64,000 nt of DNA from positions 124,001 through 188,000 of the forward strand of contig NZ_JBBKBA010000004.1 of the NCBI RefSeq assembly GCF_038404985.1. The letters are read 5' to 3'. The first letter of the stretch is position 1. Every line of letters begins with the position of its first letter. The stretch comes from Ferrovibrio sp. MS7. GTDB taxonomy: Bacteria; Pseudomonadota; Alphaproteobacteria; Ferrovibrionales; Ferrovibrionaceae. Both the position numbers and the translations under genes were made by a program. Shown here piece by piece: positions 18,201 through 30,200 of the stretch. The notes beneath the pieces are model-generated. The model had not been told where the DNA came from, did no database searches, and was given only the letters and a program-made list of their open reading frames with translations.

Positions 18201-21200
18201 GCGCCCACCGAGCCGATGGTCAGCACATCGTTGCCGGCGCCGAGATGAACAGTGCCGTTGCCGAAGAAGGTCAGCGTGTCGTTGTTGCTGCCGCCCTGCA
18301 CGCTCTCCACATTGGTGGTGGTGAGGCTGTTGACGCCATTGGCCAGGACCAAGGTGTCATTGCCGGCAGCAAGGTCGACGCTGATGCCGGTGGCGGCGCT
18401 GGACAGCGTGATGTAATCCTCGCCCGAGCCGCCATCGAGATCCTCGACATTGCTGATCGTCAGGCGGTTGCCGTCATTGCCAAGCTGCAGCTTGTCACTG
18501 CCCGCGCCCAGATCGATGGTGCCGTAATAGGTGACGCCGCTGAGCGTGACGCTGTCGTTGCCGCTGCTGCCCAGCACGGTTTCGGTGTTGGACACGGAAA
18601 CCGTGGAGGCACTGGTCAGAGTCAGCTTGTCGCTGCCATAGCCCATGTCGATGGTGCCGGTGCCGGCATAGCTCAGCGTATCGTCGCCAGTGCTGCCGAC
18701 CACGGTCTCGATATTCGCGGCGGTGATGTTGTTGCTGCCATTGGCCAGGATCAGCTTGTCCTTGCCGGCGCCAAGATCGAAGCTGCCGCTCTGGGCGACA
18801 GTCAGGGTCACCACATCATCGCCCGAGCCGCCAATGATATTCTCGACATTCACCGCCGTGAGCGCGCCACCGGTATTGCCCAGCACCAAGGTATCGGTGC
18901 CGGTGCCGAGATCGACATTGCCGCCGCCGTTCAGCGTGACGGTATCGGCACCCGAACCACCCTGGATGCTCTCGATGTTGGTGGCGGTAACATTATTCGT
19001 ACCACCCGAGAGCACCAGCTTGTCGCTGCCGCCGCCGAGATTGTAGCTGCCGGTGATGCCAGCCCCGAGCGTCAGGGTATCGTTGCCGCTGCCGCCCTGC
19101 ACGCTTTCGACATTCACCGCCGTCAGCGTGTTGGCGCCGTTGGCGAGCGTCAGCGTGTCGCTGCCCGCGCCCAGATCGATGCTGCCGCTGGTCTGCACCG
19201 CAGCCAGGGTCACGGCGTCGTCGCCCGTGCCGCCGGTGATGGTTTCCGTATTCGCCACCGTCACGGCATTGGCCGCGCCGTAGAGGATCAGCTTGTCGTT
19301 GCCAGCGGCGAGATCGATGCTGCCGGTGCCGTTATAGGTAACGACATCATCGCCGGAATTGCCGCTCACGCTCTCGACATTGTTGACGCTGAGCGTGTTG
19401 TTGCCGCTGCCGAGGAACAGCTTGTCGTTGCCGGCGCCGCCATTGACGGTTTCGACATTGCTCGTCGTGATCGACCCACCGGCGGTGCCGAAGGTGAGCG
19501 TGTCGCTGCCGGCGCCAAGATTGACGCTACCCGAGCCGTTGAACACCAGGGTATCCGCGCCGGTGCCGCCCAGCACGGTTTCGATATTGCCGGTGGTCAG
19601 GTTGTTGCTGCCGTTGGCGAGTTGCAGCGTGTCGTTGCCAGCCGCCAGGTCATGGCTGACACCCGACACCACGTTGCCGAGCGTGACATAATCGTCGCCC
19701 GAGCCGCCGGTCAGCTTCTCGACATTGGTTGCGGTCAGCGTGTTGGCGCCATTGGCCAGCGTCAGGCTATCAGTGCCGGCACCGAGGTCGATACTGCCGC
19801 TGGTCTGCGGCGCGGCCAAAGTCACGGCGTCGTCGCCCGCGCCGCCTTGAATAGTTTCAGTATTTGCCACGGTCACGGCATTGGCCGCGCCGGTCAGGAT
19901 CAGCTTGTCGTTGCCAGCCGCCAGATCGATGCTGCCGGTGCCGTTATAGGTAACGACATCATCGCCGGAATTGCCGCTCACGCTCTCGACATTGTTGACG
20001 CTGAGCGTGTTGTTGCCGCTGCCGAGGAACAGCTTATCGGTGCCGGCGCCGCCGGTCACAGTCTCGACATTGCTGACTGTGATCGAGCCGCCCGTGGCGC
20101 CGAAGGTGAGCGCATCATTGCCAGCGCCGAGGCTGACACTGCCCGAGCCATTGAAGGTGACGCTGTCTGCGCCCGTGCCACCCAGCACGGTCTCGATATT
20201 GGTTACCGTCAGGCTATTGGTGCCATTGGCAAGCTGCAGCGTGTCGTTGCCAGCACCCAGGTCGAAGCTGCCGCCCGCGACGGTGCTGCCCAGCGTGACA
20301 TAATCATCGCCGCTGCCACCCGCGATGCTCTCGACATTGGTGGCGGTGAGCGTGTTAGCGCCATTGGCCAGCGTCAGCTTGTCGCTGCCGGCACCCAGAT
20401 CAATGCTGCCGCTGGTCTGCGGCGCGCTGAGCGTGACGGCATCGTTGCCGCTGCCGCCGGTGACGGTTTCGACATTGGCGACCGTGACGGCGTTGGCAGC
20501 GCCAGCGAGAACCAGCTTGTCACTGCCGGCGCCGAGATCGATCGTTCCGGTGCCGCTATAGGTGACAGTGTCGTTGCCGGTGCCGCCGATCACGGTCTCG
20601 ATATTCGCCGCGGTCAGGCTGTTGGTGCCGTTCGCCAGGATCAGCTTGTCATTACCGGCGCCAAGATCGAAATTCTGCCCTGTCACCGGGCTGGCCAGCG
20701 TCACCGTGTCGTCGGTGGCGGTGCCGACATTGGTGACATCCATGCCATTCAGCTTCATGCCATACTGGATGGTGAGCGTGGCACCGTTGCTGATGAAGGT
20801 GGCGTAGGTGACGCCGCCGATGGTGACGTCGGCGCCGCGCGCACTGAAGCTCGAGGCGCTGATATTGTCGCCGGCATTGCCGCGCACGGTGAGCGTATCG
20901 GTATCGGATACCCGCACGATATCGGCGGCGGTCAGCGTCACCGTCTTGGCGCTGCTGCCGGTCAGTTCCACCACCTCGATGCCGGTGATCTTGCTGTCGC
21001 TCAGGTTCAGCGAGGAAGCCGAACGCAGCGTATCGGTGCCGGTGCCGCCGGCGATCAGCGTATCGGCGGCGTCGTAGACCAGCGTGTCGTCGCCAGTGCC
21101 GCCATCCAGCTTGTCGGCACCTGCGCCGCCATCCAGCAGGTCGTTTCCGGCGCCGCCCCAGAGGTTGTCGGTGCCGTCGCCACCCGAAAGCGTATCGTTG

Positions 21201-24200
21201 CCGACGCTGGCCCACAGCACGTCGTCGCCGGCGCCGCCATCAATGGTGACGGAGCCGATAGTGTAGGTTTCGCTGGTCAGGTCGACGATATCGTTGCCGT
21301 CGCCGGCATTGATGATCTCGATATCCTTCAGCCGCGCGCCGACACCAGAAGGCTCGCTATACTTGTCGTCCAGGAACAAGGCATCGTTGCCGCTGGAGAG
21401 ATTGACCGTGTCGACGCCCTCGCCGCCATCGATCACATCGTAGCTGCGCACCTGGCCGGTAATGCTGACCAGCTCGCCGGTGCCGGCGATGCCGCTGCCA
21501 TTGCCAACATTCTTCGCCGACCAGCCGCTGGTCCAGATCGCATCAACGGAATTATTGAAGGTGTCGTTGCCCGCACCGCCATAGAGATAGTCGCTGCCGG
21601 CGCCGCCATCGATGATGTCGTTGCCATCGCCACCGCGGATGATGTCGTTGCCGTCGCCGCCGAGCAGAGTGGCGCCGGTGCTGCCGGTGGCCGTGATCGT
21701 ATCGGCGCCGCTGGAGCCGGTGACGCTCTCGATGGCACTGACCGTGATGCTGCCGGCGCTGCCCAGCGTCAGGCTGTCGGCGCCGCTGGAGCCCTGGGCC
21801 GTCTCGACATTGGTCGCCGTGATGGCATTGCCGCCGTTGCCGAAGGTCAGCGTGTCGCTGCCGGCGCCGAGGTCAACGCGGCCCGAGCCGTTGAAGGTGA
21901 CGCTGTCATTGCCCGTACCGCCGAGCACGGTCTCGATATTCGCCGTGGTCAGCGTGTTGGTGCCGTTGGCGAGTTGCAGCGTGTCCTTGCCGGCATTGAG
22001 GTCGTAGCTGCCATTGGTGACCAGGTTACCGAGCGTGACATAATCATCGCCCGAGCCGCCGGTCAGCTTCTCGACATTGGTGACGGTGAGGCTGTTGGCG
22101 GCATCGGCCAGCTTCAGGCTGTCGCTGCCGGCACCGAGATCGATAGCACCGCCGGTGATGCCCTGGCTCAGGGCCACGGTGTCGTTGCCACTGCCGCCGA
22201 CGATATTCTCGATATTGGCAATCGTGACGCTGTTCGCCGTGCCGGTAAGGATCAGCGTGTCGTTGCCGCCGCGCAGGTCCAGCGTACCGGTGCCGCTGTA
22301 GGTAATGGTGTCATCGCCCGAACCGCCGGTGACACTCTCGACATTGGCGACCGTAGCAGTCTCGCCGGCATCGCCAAGCACCAGCTTGTCGTAGCCGGAC
22401 GAACCCTGCACGCTCTCGGCATTGCTGGCGGTGATGGTGGCGCCGGCAGCGCCAAACACCACGGTATCGCTGCCATCGCCGAGATCGACGCTGCCGCCGG
22501 TGCCGCTGAGCGTGACGGTATCATCGCCCGAACCGCCCAGCACGGTTTCGATATTGGTCGCGGTCAGCGTGTTGGTGCCGTCCGCAAGCTGCAAGGTGTC
22601 CTTGCCGGCATTGAGGTCGTAGTTGCCGTTGCTGACCAGATTGCCGAGCGTGACGTAATCATCGCCCGAGCCGCCGGTCAGCTTCTCGACATTGGTCACC
22701 GTCAGACTGTTGGCGGCATTGGCGAGCGTCAGGCTGTCATTGCCGCCGCCGAGGTCAATATCGCCGCCAGTGAAGCCCTGGAGAAGGGTGACGACATCGT
22801 TGCCGCTACCGCCGGTGATATTCTCGATATTCGCTGCCGTCACGGCATTCGCCGCACCGACCAGGATCAGCGTGTCGTTGCCGCCGCGCAGGTCGATGGT
22901 GCCGGTGCCGTTATAGGTGACGGTATCGTCGGCATCACCGCCGGTGACGCTCTCGACATTATTGACCGCGACGTCGTTGCCATTGGCGCCCAGCACCAGC
23001 TTGTCGTAACCCGACGAGCCCTGCACTACTTCGGCATTATTGGCGGTGATGGTGGCGCCGGCCGTGCCAAACACCACGGTGTCGCTGCCATCGCCGAGAT
23101 CGACATTGCCGCCAGTGCCGGCAAGCGTGACGGTATCATCGCCGGCACCGCCCAGCACGGTCTCGATATTGCTGGCGGTCAGCGAATTGGTGCCGTCCGC
23201 AAGCTGCAGCGTATCCTTGCCCGCCGCCAGATCGAAGCTGCCGCCGCTGACCGGGGCGCCGAGGGTGACATAATCATCGCCCGAACCGCCTGTGACGCTC
23301 TCGACATTGCTGACCGTCAGGCTGTTGCCGCCATTAGCGAGCTTCAGGCTGTCGCTGCCGGCGCCAAGATCGACTTCGGCGCCATCAACCGGGCCAGCCA
23401 GCGTGACGGCATCGCTGCCCGCGCCACCCAGGATGCTTTCGATATTCGCCGCCGTAACGGCATTGGCAGCGCCGGTGAGAATAAGCGTGTCAGTGCCGCC
23501 GCGCAGATCCAGCGTGCCGGTGCCGCTATAGGTAACGGTATCGTCGCCTTCGTTGCCGGTGACGCTCTCGACATTGGCAACCGTCAGTGTGTTGCCGCCA
23601 TCGGCCAGGAACAGCTTGTCGTTGCCGCCCTTGAGGTCGACGCTGGCGCCATCCACCGGGCCGTCCAGCGTCAGGATATCGTCGCCCGAGCCGCCAGTGA
23701 CGGTCTCAATATTCGCCGCCGTGATGGTGTTGCCGCCATCGGCGAGGTTCAGCGTATCGCTGCCATCGCCGAGATCGGCATAACCCTGGCTCTGCGCCGT
23801 GCCATAGGTGACGGTGTCGTCGCCGGCCCCGCCCTGCACGCTCTCAATATTGCTGACCGTGATGTCATTGGCGCCATCGGCCAGGGTCAGCTTGTCGTTG
23901 CCGCCTGCAAGGTCGTAGCTGCCACCCTGCACCACATCGGCCAGCGTGATGTCGTCGTCGCCATCGCCGGCCACCAGGGTCTCGACATTGGCCACCGTCA
24001 GCATGTTGCCATCGGAAGCCAGCACCAGCTTGTCATTGCCAGCGCCGAGATCGATGGTGCCCGGCACGCTCGGCGGCACCAGCACTACGGTATCGTCACC
24101 GGAGCCGCCGATCACGTTCTCGACATTGTTCAGCGTGACAACATTGGTGCCCGGACCAAGCTGCAGCGTGTCTTCGCCATCGCTGAGATCGACGCGGCCG

Positions 24201-27200
24201 GTGCCGCTATAGGTCAGCGCATCGTTGCCGCTGCCACCCTGCACGGTCTCGACATTGGCAACCGTCAGCGTGTTGTCGCCATCGGCCAGCGTCAGCTTGT
24301 CGCTGCCGCCCTTGAGGTCGATGGTGACGCCATCCACCGCTTCGGTGAGCGTGACATCGTCGTTGCCCGAACCACCGGTGATGCTCTCGACATTCGACAC
24401 CGTTACGGTGCCGCCATCGGGGCCAAGCATCAGGGCATCGTTGCCGTCGCCCAGATCGACAGTACCGGAGCCATTGAAGGTGACGGTATCGTTGCCGCTG
24501 CCGCCGTTCAGGGTCTCGACATTGCTGACCGTGACGGTGTTGTTGCCATCAGCCAGGTTGAGCGTGTCGTCGCCGCCGCCGAGATCGACGCTGACGCCGG
24601 AAACCGGATCGGCCAGGGTGATATTGTCATCGCCCGAGCCGGCCACCAGGGTTTCGACATTGGCGACAGTGAGCGTGTTGCCGTCATCGGCCAGCACCAG
24701 CGTATCGTTGCCAGAGCCGAGATCAATGGTGCCCGGCACGCTCGGCGGCACCAGCACCACGGTATCGTCGCCAGCGCTGCCGACCACGTTCTCGACATTG
24801 GTCAGGGTGACGATGCTGCCGCTGCCGGTGAGCTTGAGCGTGTCCTCGCCGTCGCCGAGATCGATGGCGCCGTTGCCGTTGTAGCTGATCACATCCTCGC
24901 CGGTACCGCCGGTGAGGCTTTCGACATTGCTGACCGTCAGCGTGTTGCCGCCATCGGCCAGCGTCAGGCTGTCGTCGCCGCTGCCGAGGTCGATGCTGCC
25001 GCTGGTCTGCGGCGCCGCCAGGGTAACGTCGTCGTCGCCCAGGCCGCCGGTAATGGTTTCGACATTGGCAACCGTGATCGGGCCGCCCTCGCCGCCCAAT
25101 TGCAGCTTGTCATTGCCGCTGCCGAGATCGACATAAGCGCCGTTGTTGCCACCGGTCAGGGTCAGGTCGTCGCTGCCATTGGAGCCAACCACGCTTTCAA
25201 CATTGCCAGCGGTGATGTGGCCGCCATTGCCGCCGAAGCTGAGCGTATCGTCGCCATCGCCGAGATCCAGCGCGGCATCGCCGATCACGGTGACATCATC
25301 TGCGCCAGCGCCGCCGGTCAGGCTCTCGACATTGGAAATGGTGAGCGTGTTGCCGCCATCGGCCAGCGTCACCGTATCCTTGCCGCCGCCGAGGTCGATG
25401 CTCTCGCCGTCGAGATTGTCGGCGAAGGTGACATCATCGCCGCCAGTGCCGCCAACCAGGGTTTCGACGCCGGAAAGGGTGACGGTGTTGCCGCCATTGC
25501 CGAGCACCAGCTTGTCGTTACCGGCACCAAGATCGATGCTGCCGGTGCCGCTATAGGTGATGGTGTCGCTGCCCGAACCACCGGTCAGCGTTTCGACATT
25601 GGTGACCGTGAGCGAATTGGTGCCATCGGCGAGCGTCAGGCTGTCATCGCCGGCGCCGAGGTCGACGCTGCCGCCGGTGACCGGGGTGCCGAGGGTGACA
25701 TCGTCGCCGCCCTTGCCGCCGGTTACGGATTCGACATTGCTTGCCGTGACCGTGTTGCCGCCATCGGCCAGCACCAGGCCATCCTTGCCGCCACCGAGAT
25801 CGATCTGGATGCCGCCGCTGGTGGTTTCACCCAGCGTGACGATATCGGTGTTGTTGCTGCCCTGGATGGTTTCGGTGCCAGTAACGGTGTAGCTGCCGCC
25901 ACTGGTGCCGATCTGCAAGGTGTCGTTGCCGCCACCGAGATCGGCATTGCCGCCGCCGTTGAAATAGACCGTATCGTTGCCCGAACCGCCGGTGACGGTC
26001 TCGATATTAGTAACCGTCAGCTTGTTGCCGCCATCGGCCAGGATCAGGCCGTCATTGCCCGAACCGAGGTCGAAATTGCCGTTCGCCACCGTGGTGTCGA
26101 GCTGGAAGGTGACATTGTCCTTGCTGCCGGCAGCAACCACGGTCTCGACATTGACGGCAGTGACCTGGGTGGTCTCGCCCACCAGCACCAGCTTGTCGAT
26201 GCCGTCGCCAAGGTCGATATAGCCCTTGCCGGAGAAAGTGACGTAATCGTTGCCCGAGCCGCCGATCACGGTCTCGACGTTATTGATGGTGAGCTGGTTG
26301 CCGCCATCGGCCAGCACCAGCAGGTCATTGCCATCCATCAGGTCGATGGTGCCGCCGGTGCGGCCCTCGGTGAGCACAACGGCATCGTCGTTCTTGCCGC
26401 CGGTGATGCTCTCGACGTTGCTCGCCTGGATGTAATTGCCGCCATCGCCCAGCGTCACCTTGTCGGCGCCGGCGCTGCCGATCACCTTCTCGATGCTGCT
26501 GATGGTAACATTGCCGCTGCCGGCACCCAGCGTGACGGTGTCGGCACCAAGGCCACCGATGATGGTCTCGGTATTGGCAATGGTGAGCGTATTGCCGCCA
26601 TCGGCCAGGATCAGCTTGTCGCCGCCGCCGGCCAGATCGATGCTGCCGCCCTGCAGGCCCTGGGTAAGCTGCACGGTATCGGCGCCGGCGCTGCCGACGA
26701 CATTCTCGACATTGCTGAGCGTGACACTGTTGGCGGTGCCGTTCAGGATCACGGTATCGCTGCCGCCGGCCAGATCGATGCTGCCGGTGCCGGCATAAGT
26801 AATCGTGTCGTTGCCCGAACCGCCGGTAACACTCTCGACATTGGCGATGGTCAGGCTGTTTTCGCCATTGGCCAGCTTCAACGAGTCGATGCCGCCGAGC
26901 AGGTCGACGCGGCCGCCGGAGACGACGCTGGCGAGCGTCACGTTATCGCTGCCGCTGCCGCCGGTCACGCTCTCGGTGTTGATGGCATTGAAGGTGTTGC
27001 CGCCATCGGCCAGCTTCACAGAGTCGCGGCCTGCCCCCATGTCGATGCTGTAGGGGCTGGTGGCATTGCCAATGGCCGCGGTCAGGGTCAGCGCATCGTT
27101 GCCGCTGCCGCCTTCCACGGTCTCGAAATTAGAGGCAGTGGCGGCATTGTCACCGCCATCGGCGAAGCGCAGCAGGTCATTGCCGGCGCCAAGATCGACA

Positions 27201-30200
27201 GTGCCGTTGCCGGCAAAATAGATGGTTTCGTTGCCGGTGCTGCCGGTGATGGTCTCGATATTCGCCAGGGTAACGATGTTATCGCCCTTGGCCAGCGTCA
27301 GCGCATCATTGCCGCCAGCCAGATCGACCCGGCCATTCTTCAGTACGGTACCGAGCGTCAGCACGTCGCCATTGGCCGAGCCAATCACGGTTTCGATATT
27401 GGTCAGCGACAGGGTGCCGCCGGAATTGATGATCAGCGTGTCGTTGCCGGCGCCAAGATCGATCACCGCATTTGCCGGCTGGTTCGGGCCGAGCGCGATA
27501 GTGTCGTTACCAGTCGAGCCAATCACGGTCTCGATGTTGCTGATGGTGAAGGTGCTGCCACCAACGGCCAGGATCAGCTTGTCCTTGCCGGCGCCGAGAT
27601 CCATGTAGCCGTTAGTGATCACGTCACCAACAGTGATGGTGTCGTTGCCGGTGCCGCCAAGCACCGTCTCGGTGCCATACACGGTCTGGGTATTGGCGCC
27701 ATTGGCCAGCTTCAGGCTGTCATTGCCGGCACCGAGATCCAGGCTGATCGCCTTGGTCAGCGCCGCCTTCATGGTGATGCTGTCGTCACCGGCGCCGCCG
27801 ACCAGGGTTTCGACGCCCGCCACGGTCACGGCGTTGGCAGCGCCCGTCAGAGTCAGCTTGTCGAGGCCAGTACCGAGATCGACACTGCCAGTGCCGCTAT
27901 AGGTGACGGTATCGGCGTTGTTGCCGCCGGTCACAGTCTCGGCATTGGCGATAGTCAGGCTGTTGACGAAGTTGCCCAGCTTCACCGTATCGCTGCCGCC
28001 ACCGGCATCGACAAAGCCGTTGCTGATGCCGTTCATCAGCGTGATCTTGTCGTTGCCACTGCCGCCGATGATGGTTTCCACATTGGCGAACGAGGCCGTG
28101 TTGTTGCCGTTCGCCAGGAACACCTTGTCGAGGCCGTCGCCAAGATTGAAGCTGCCCTTGGCGGTAGTGACGTTGTTGTAGATGACGTCGTTGCCGCCGA
28201 GGCCGACCACGGTCTCGACATTGGCCAGAGTGAGCGTGTTGTTGCCGTTCGCCAGCGTCAGCTTATCGACGCCGCCGCCGAGGTCGATCACCGAGCTGCT
28301 AAGCCGGTCATCGCTCAGCGCAACGATATCGGCCGCGCTGCCGCCGGTCAGGGTTTCAATATTGGCCAGGGTGAGCATGCTGGAGACATTGCCCAGCACC
28401 AGGCTGTCCTGGCCGCCGCCGAGATCGACATTGGCCCGCGCTGATTTGTCGAGGCGGACGCTGTCATTGCCACTGCCACCAACGATCGTCTCGATGCTGA
28501 TCGCCGTGAGCGAATTGGCGACATCATCCAGGGTCAGGCTGTCGTTGCCGCTGCCAAGATCGACCTTGGCATTCTTCAGCGCACCGTCGATGGTGATTGT
28601 GTCGCCAGAGCCGCCGCCCGTGATGGTTTCGACATTGGCCACCGTGGCGCTGTTGGTGGCATGCGCCAGCTTCAGCGTATCGTTGCCGCCGCCGAGGTCG
28701 ATCAAGCTGCCGGATACACCGCCGCCGATAACGACATTGTCGGTGCCGGAGCCGCCGACGATGGTTTCGACGCCATTCGCTGTGACATTGCCGCCACCCG
28801 GATTCAGCGTCAGCTTGTCGTTGCCGGCGCCAAGGCTGACCGTGGTCTTGGTGGAGCCGGTGCCGAGGTAAATGTCATCGGCCTTGTCGCCGCCGATTAC
28901 CTGCTCGACATTGGCGAGCGTGACCGTGTTCGCGACATTGTCGAGTTCGACGCGGTCCGTACCCTTGCCGAGATCGATCGAGGCTTCACTGGAAATGGTG
29001 CCGGTAAAACGCACCGTATCGGCGCCAGTGCCGCCGACAAGAGTCTCGACATTCGAAACGTTGACGCTGTTGGTACCGTTGGCAAGCGCCAGCTTGTCAC
29101 TACCACCGCCAAGATCGAAGGTGCCAAGCCCAGCCGCCGACACGGTGACATAGTCAGCCCCGCTGCCGCCGATAACGGTGTCGACATTCTGCACCGAGAC
29201 GGAGTTGCCGCCATCGGCCAGCGTCAGCTTGTCGCCGCCACTGCGCAGATCGACCTTGCCGTTGGTGATATTGGTCTTCAGCGTCACATCGTCGTTGCCG
29301 ACGCCGCCGACGATGGTTTCGACATTCGCCAGATTGATGACAAAGCCGGTGCTGCTGTTCAGCGTCAGCTTGTCCTGGCCACCGCCGAGATCAACGGTAC
29401 TGTTCGTCTCCATCGCCGTCATGATGGTGACGTCGTCGTTGCCAGCGCTTCCTGTCAGCGTTTCGACATCGTAGACGGTAAGCTTGTTGCTTGCACCAGT
29501 CAGCGTCAGGCTGTCTTTGCCGGCACCAAGCGACACTACGCCGTTGCTGATGCCGCCACCCATGGTGATGTGGTCGTCGCCAGTGCCGCCGTAAATCGAT
29601 TCGACATTGGTCAGCGTCGTGGTATTGCCGCTATTGGCCAGGATGGCGATATCGGCACCGGCACCAAGATCGACATTGTGCTGCGTGCCGAGATTGGTCG
29701 TGAAGGTGACGGAATCGGCGGCCGTGCCGCCGGTTACAGTCTCGACGTTGCCGACCGTGACGCGGTTGCCGCCGGTGCCAAGCTGCAATTTGTCGGCGCC
29801 GTCACCCAGATCATAGAGCGCATCGAAGCTGCCGCGACCCAGTACAACCGAGTCGCTGCCGCTGCCGCCAAGCAAGGTATCGACGCCCGTGGCGGTGATA
29901 TTGTTGGTGCCATTGGCCAGGCGCAACGTATCGAAATCAAGGCCGAGATCGACCTTGGCATTGGCAGGCGCCGACAGCGTGATGTTGTCGACAGCGAGGC
30001 CGCCGGTGATGGTTTCGGCGTTGGCAATGGTCGCCGTGTTGGCGGCATTGTTGAAGATGATCGTGTCACTGCCAACACCGGTATCGATCGTGCCGTTGAA
30101 GGCTGTGTCAAATGTGATCTTGTCGGCACCATTGCCGCTGGCGACACCTTCGACATTGGACACATTGTACACGCCGCCGGCATTGCCGAACGTCACAGTA

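Noticed and set aside
18245-28444. A 3,399-codon open frame on the plus strand, antisense to the giant repeat gene
   Set aside because: It repeats with the same period as the minus-strand units and exists only because the repeat unit lacks stops in that frame. It has no ribosome-binding site, starts inside the array, and its translation is low-complexity.
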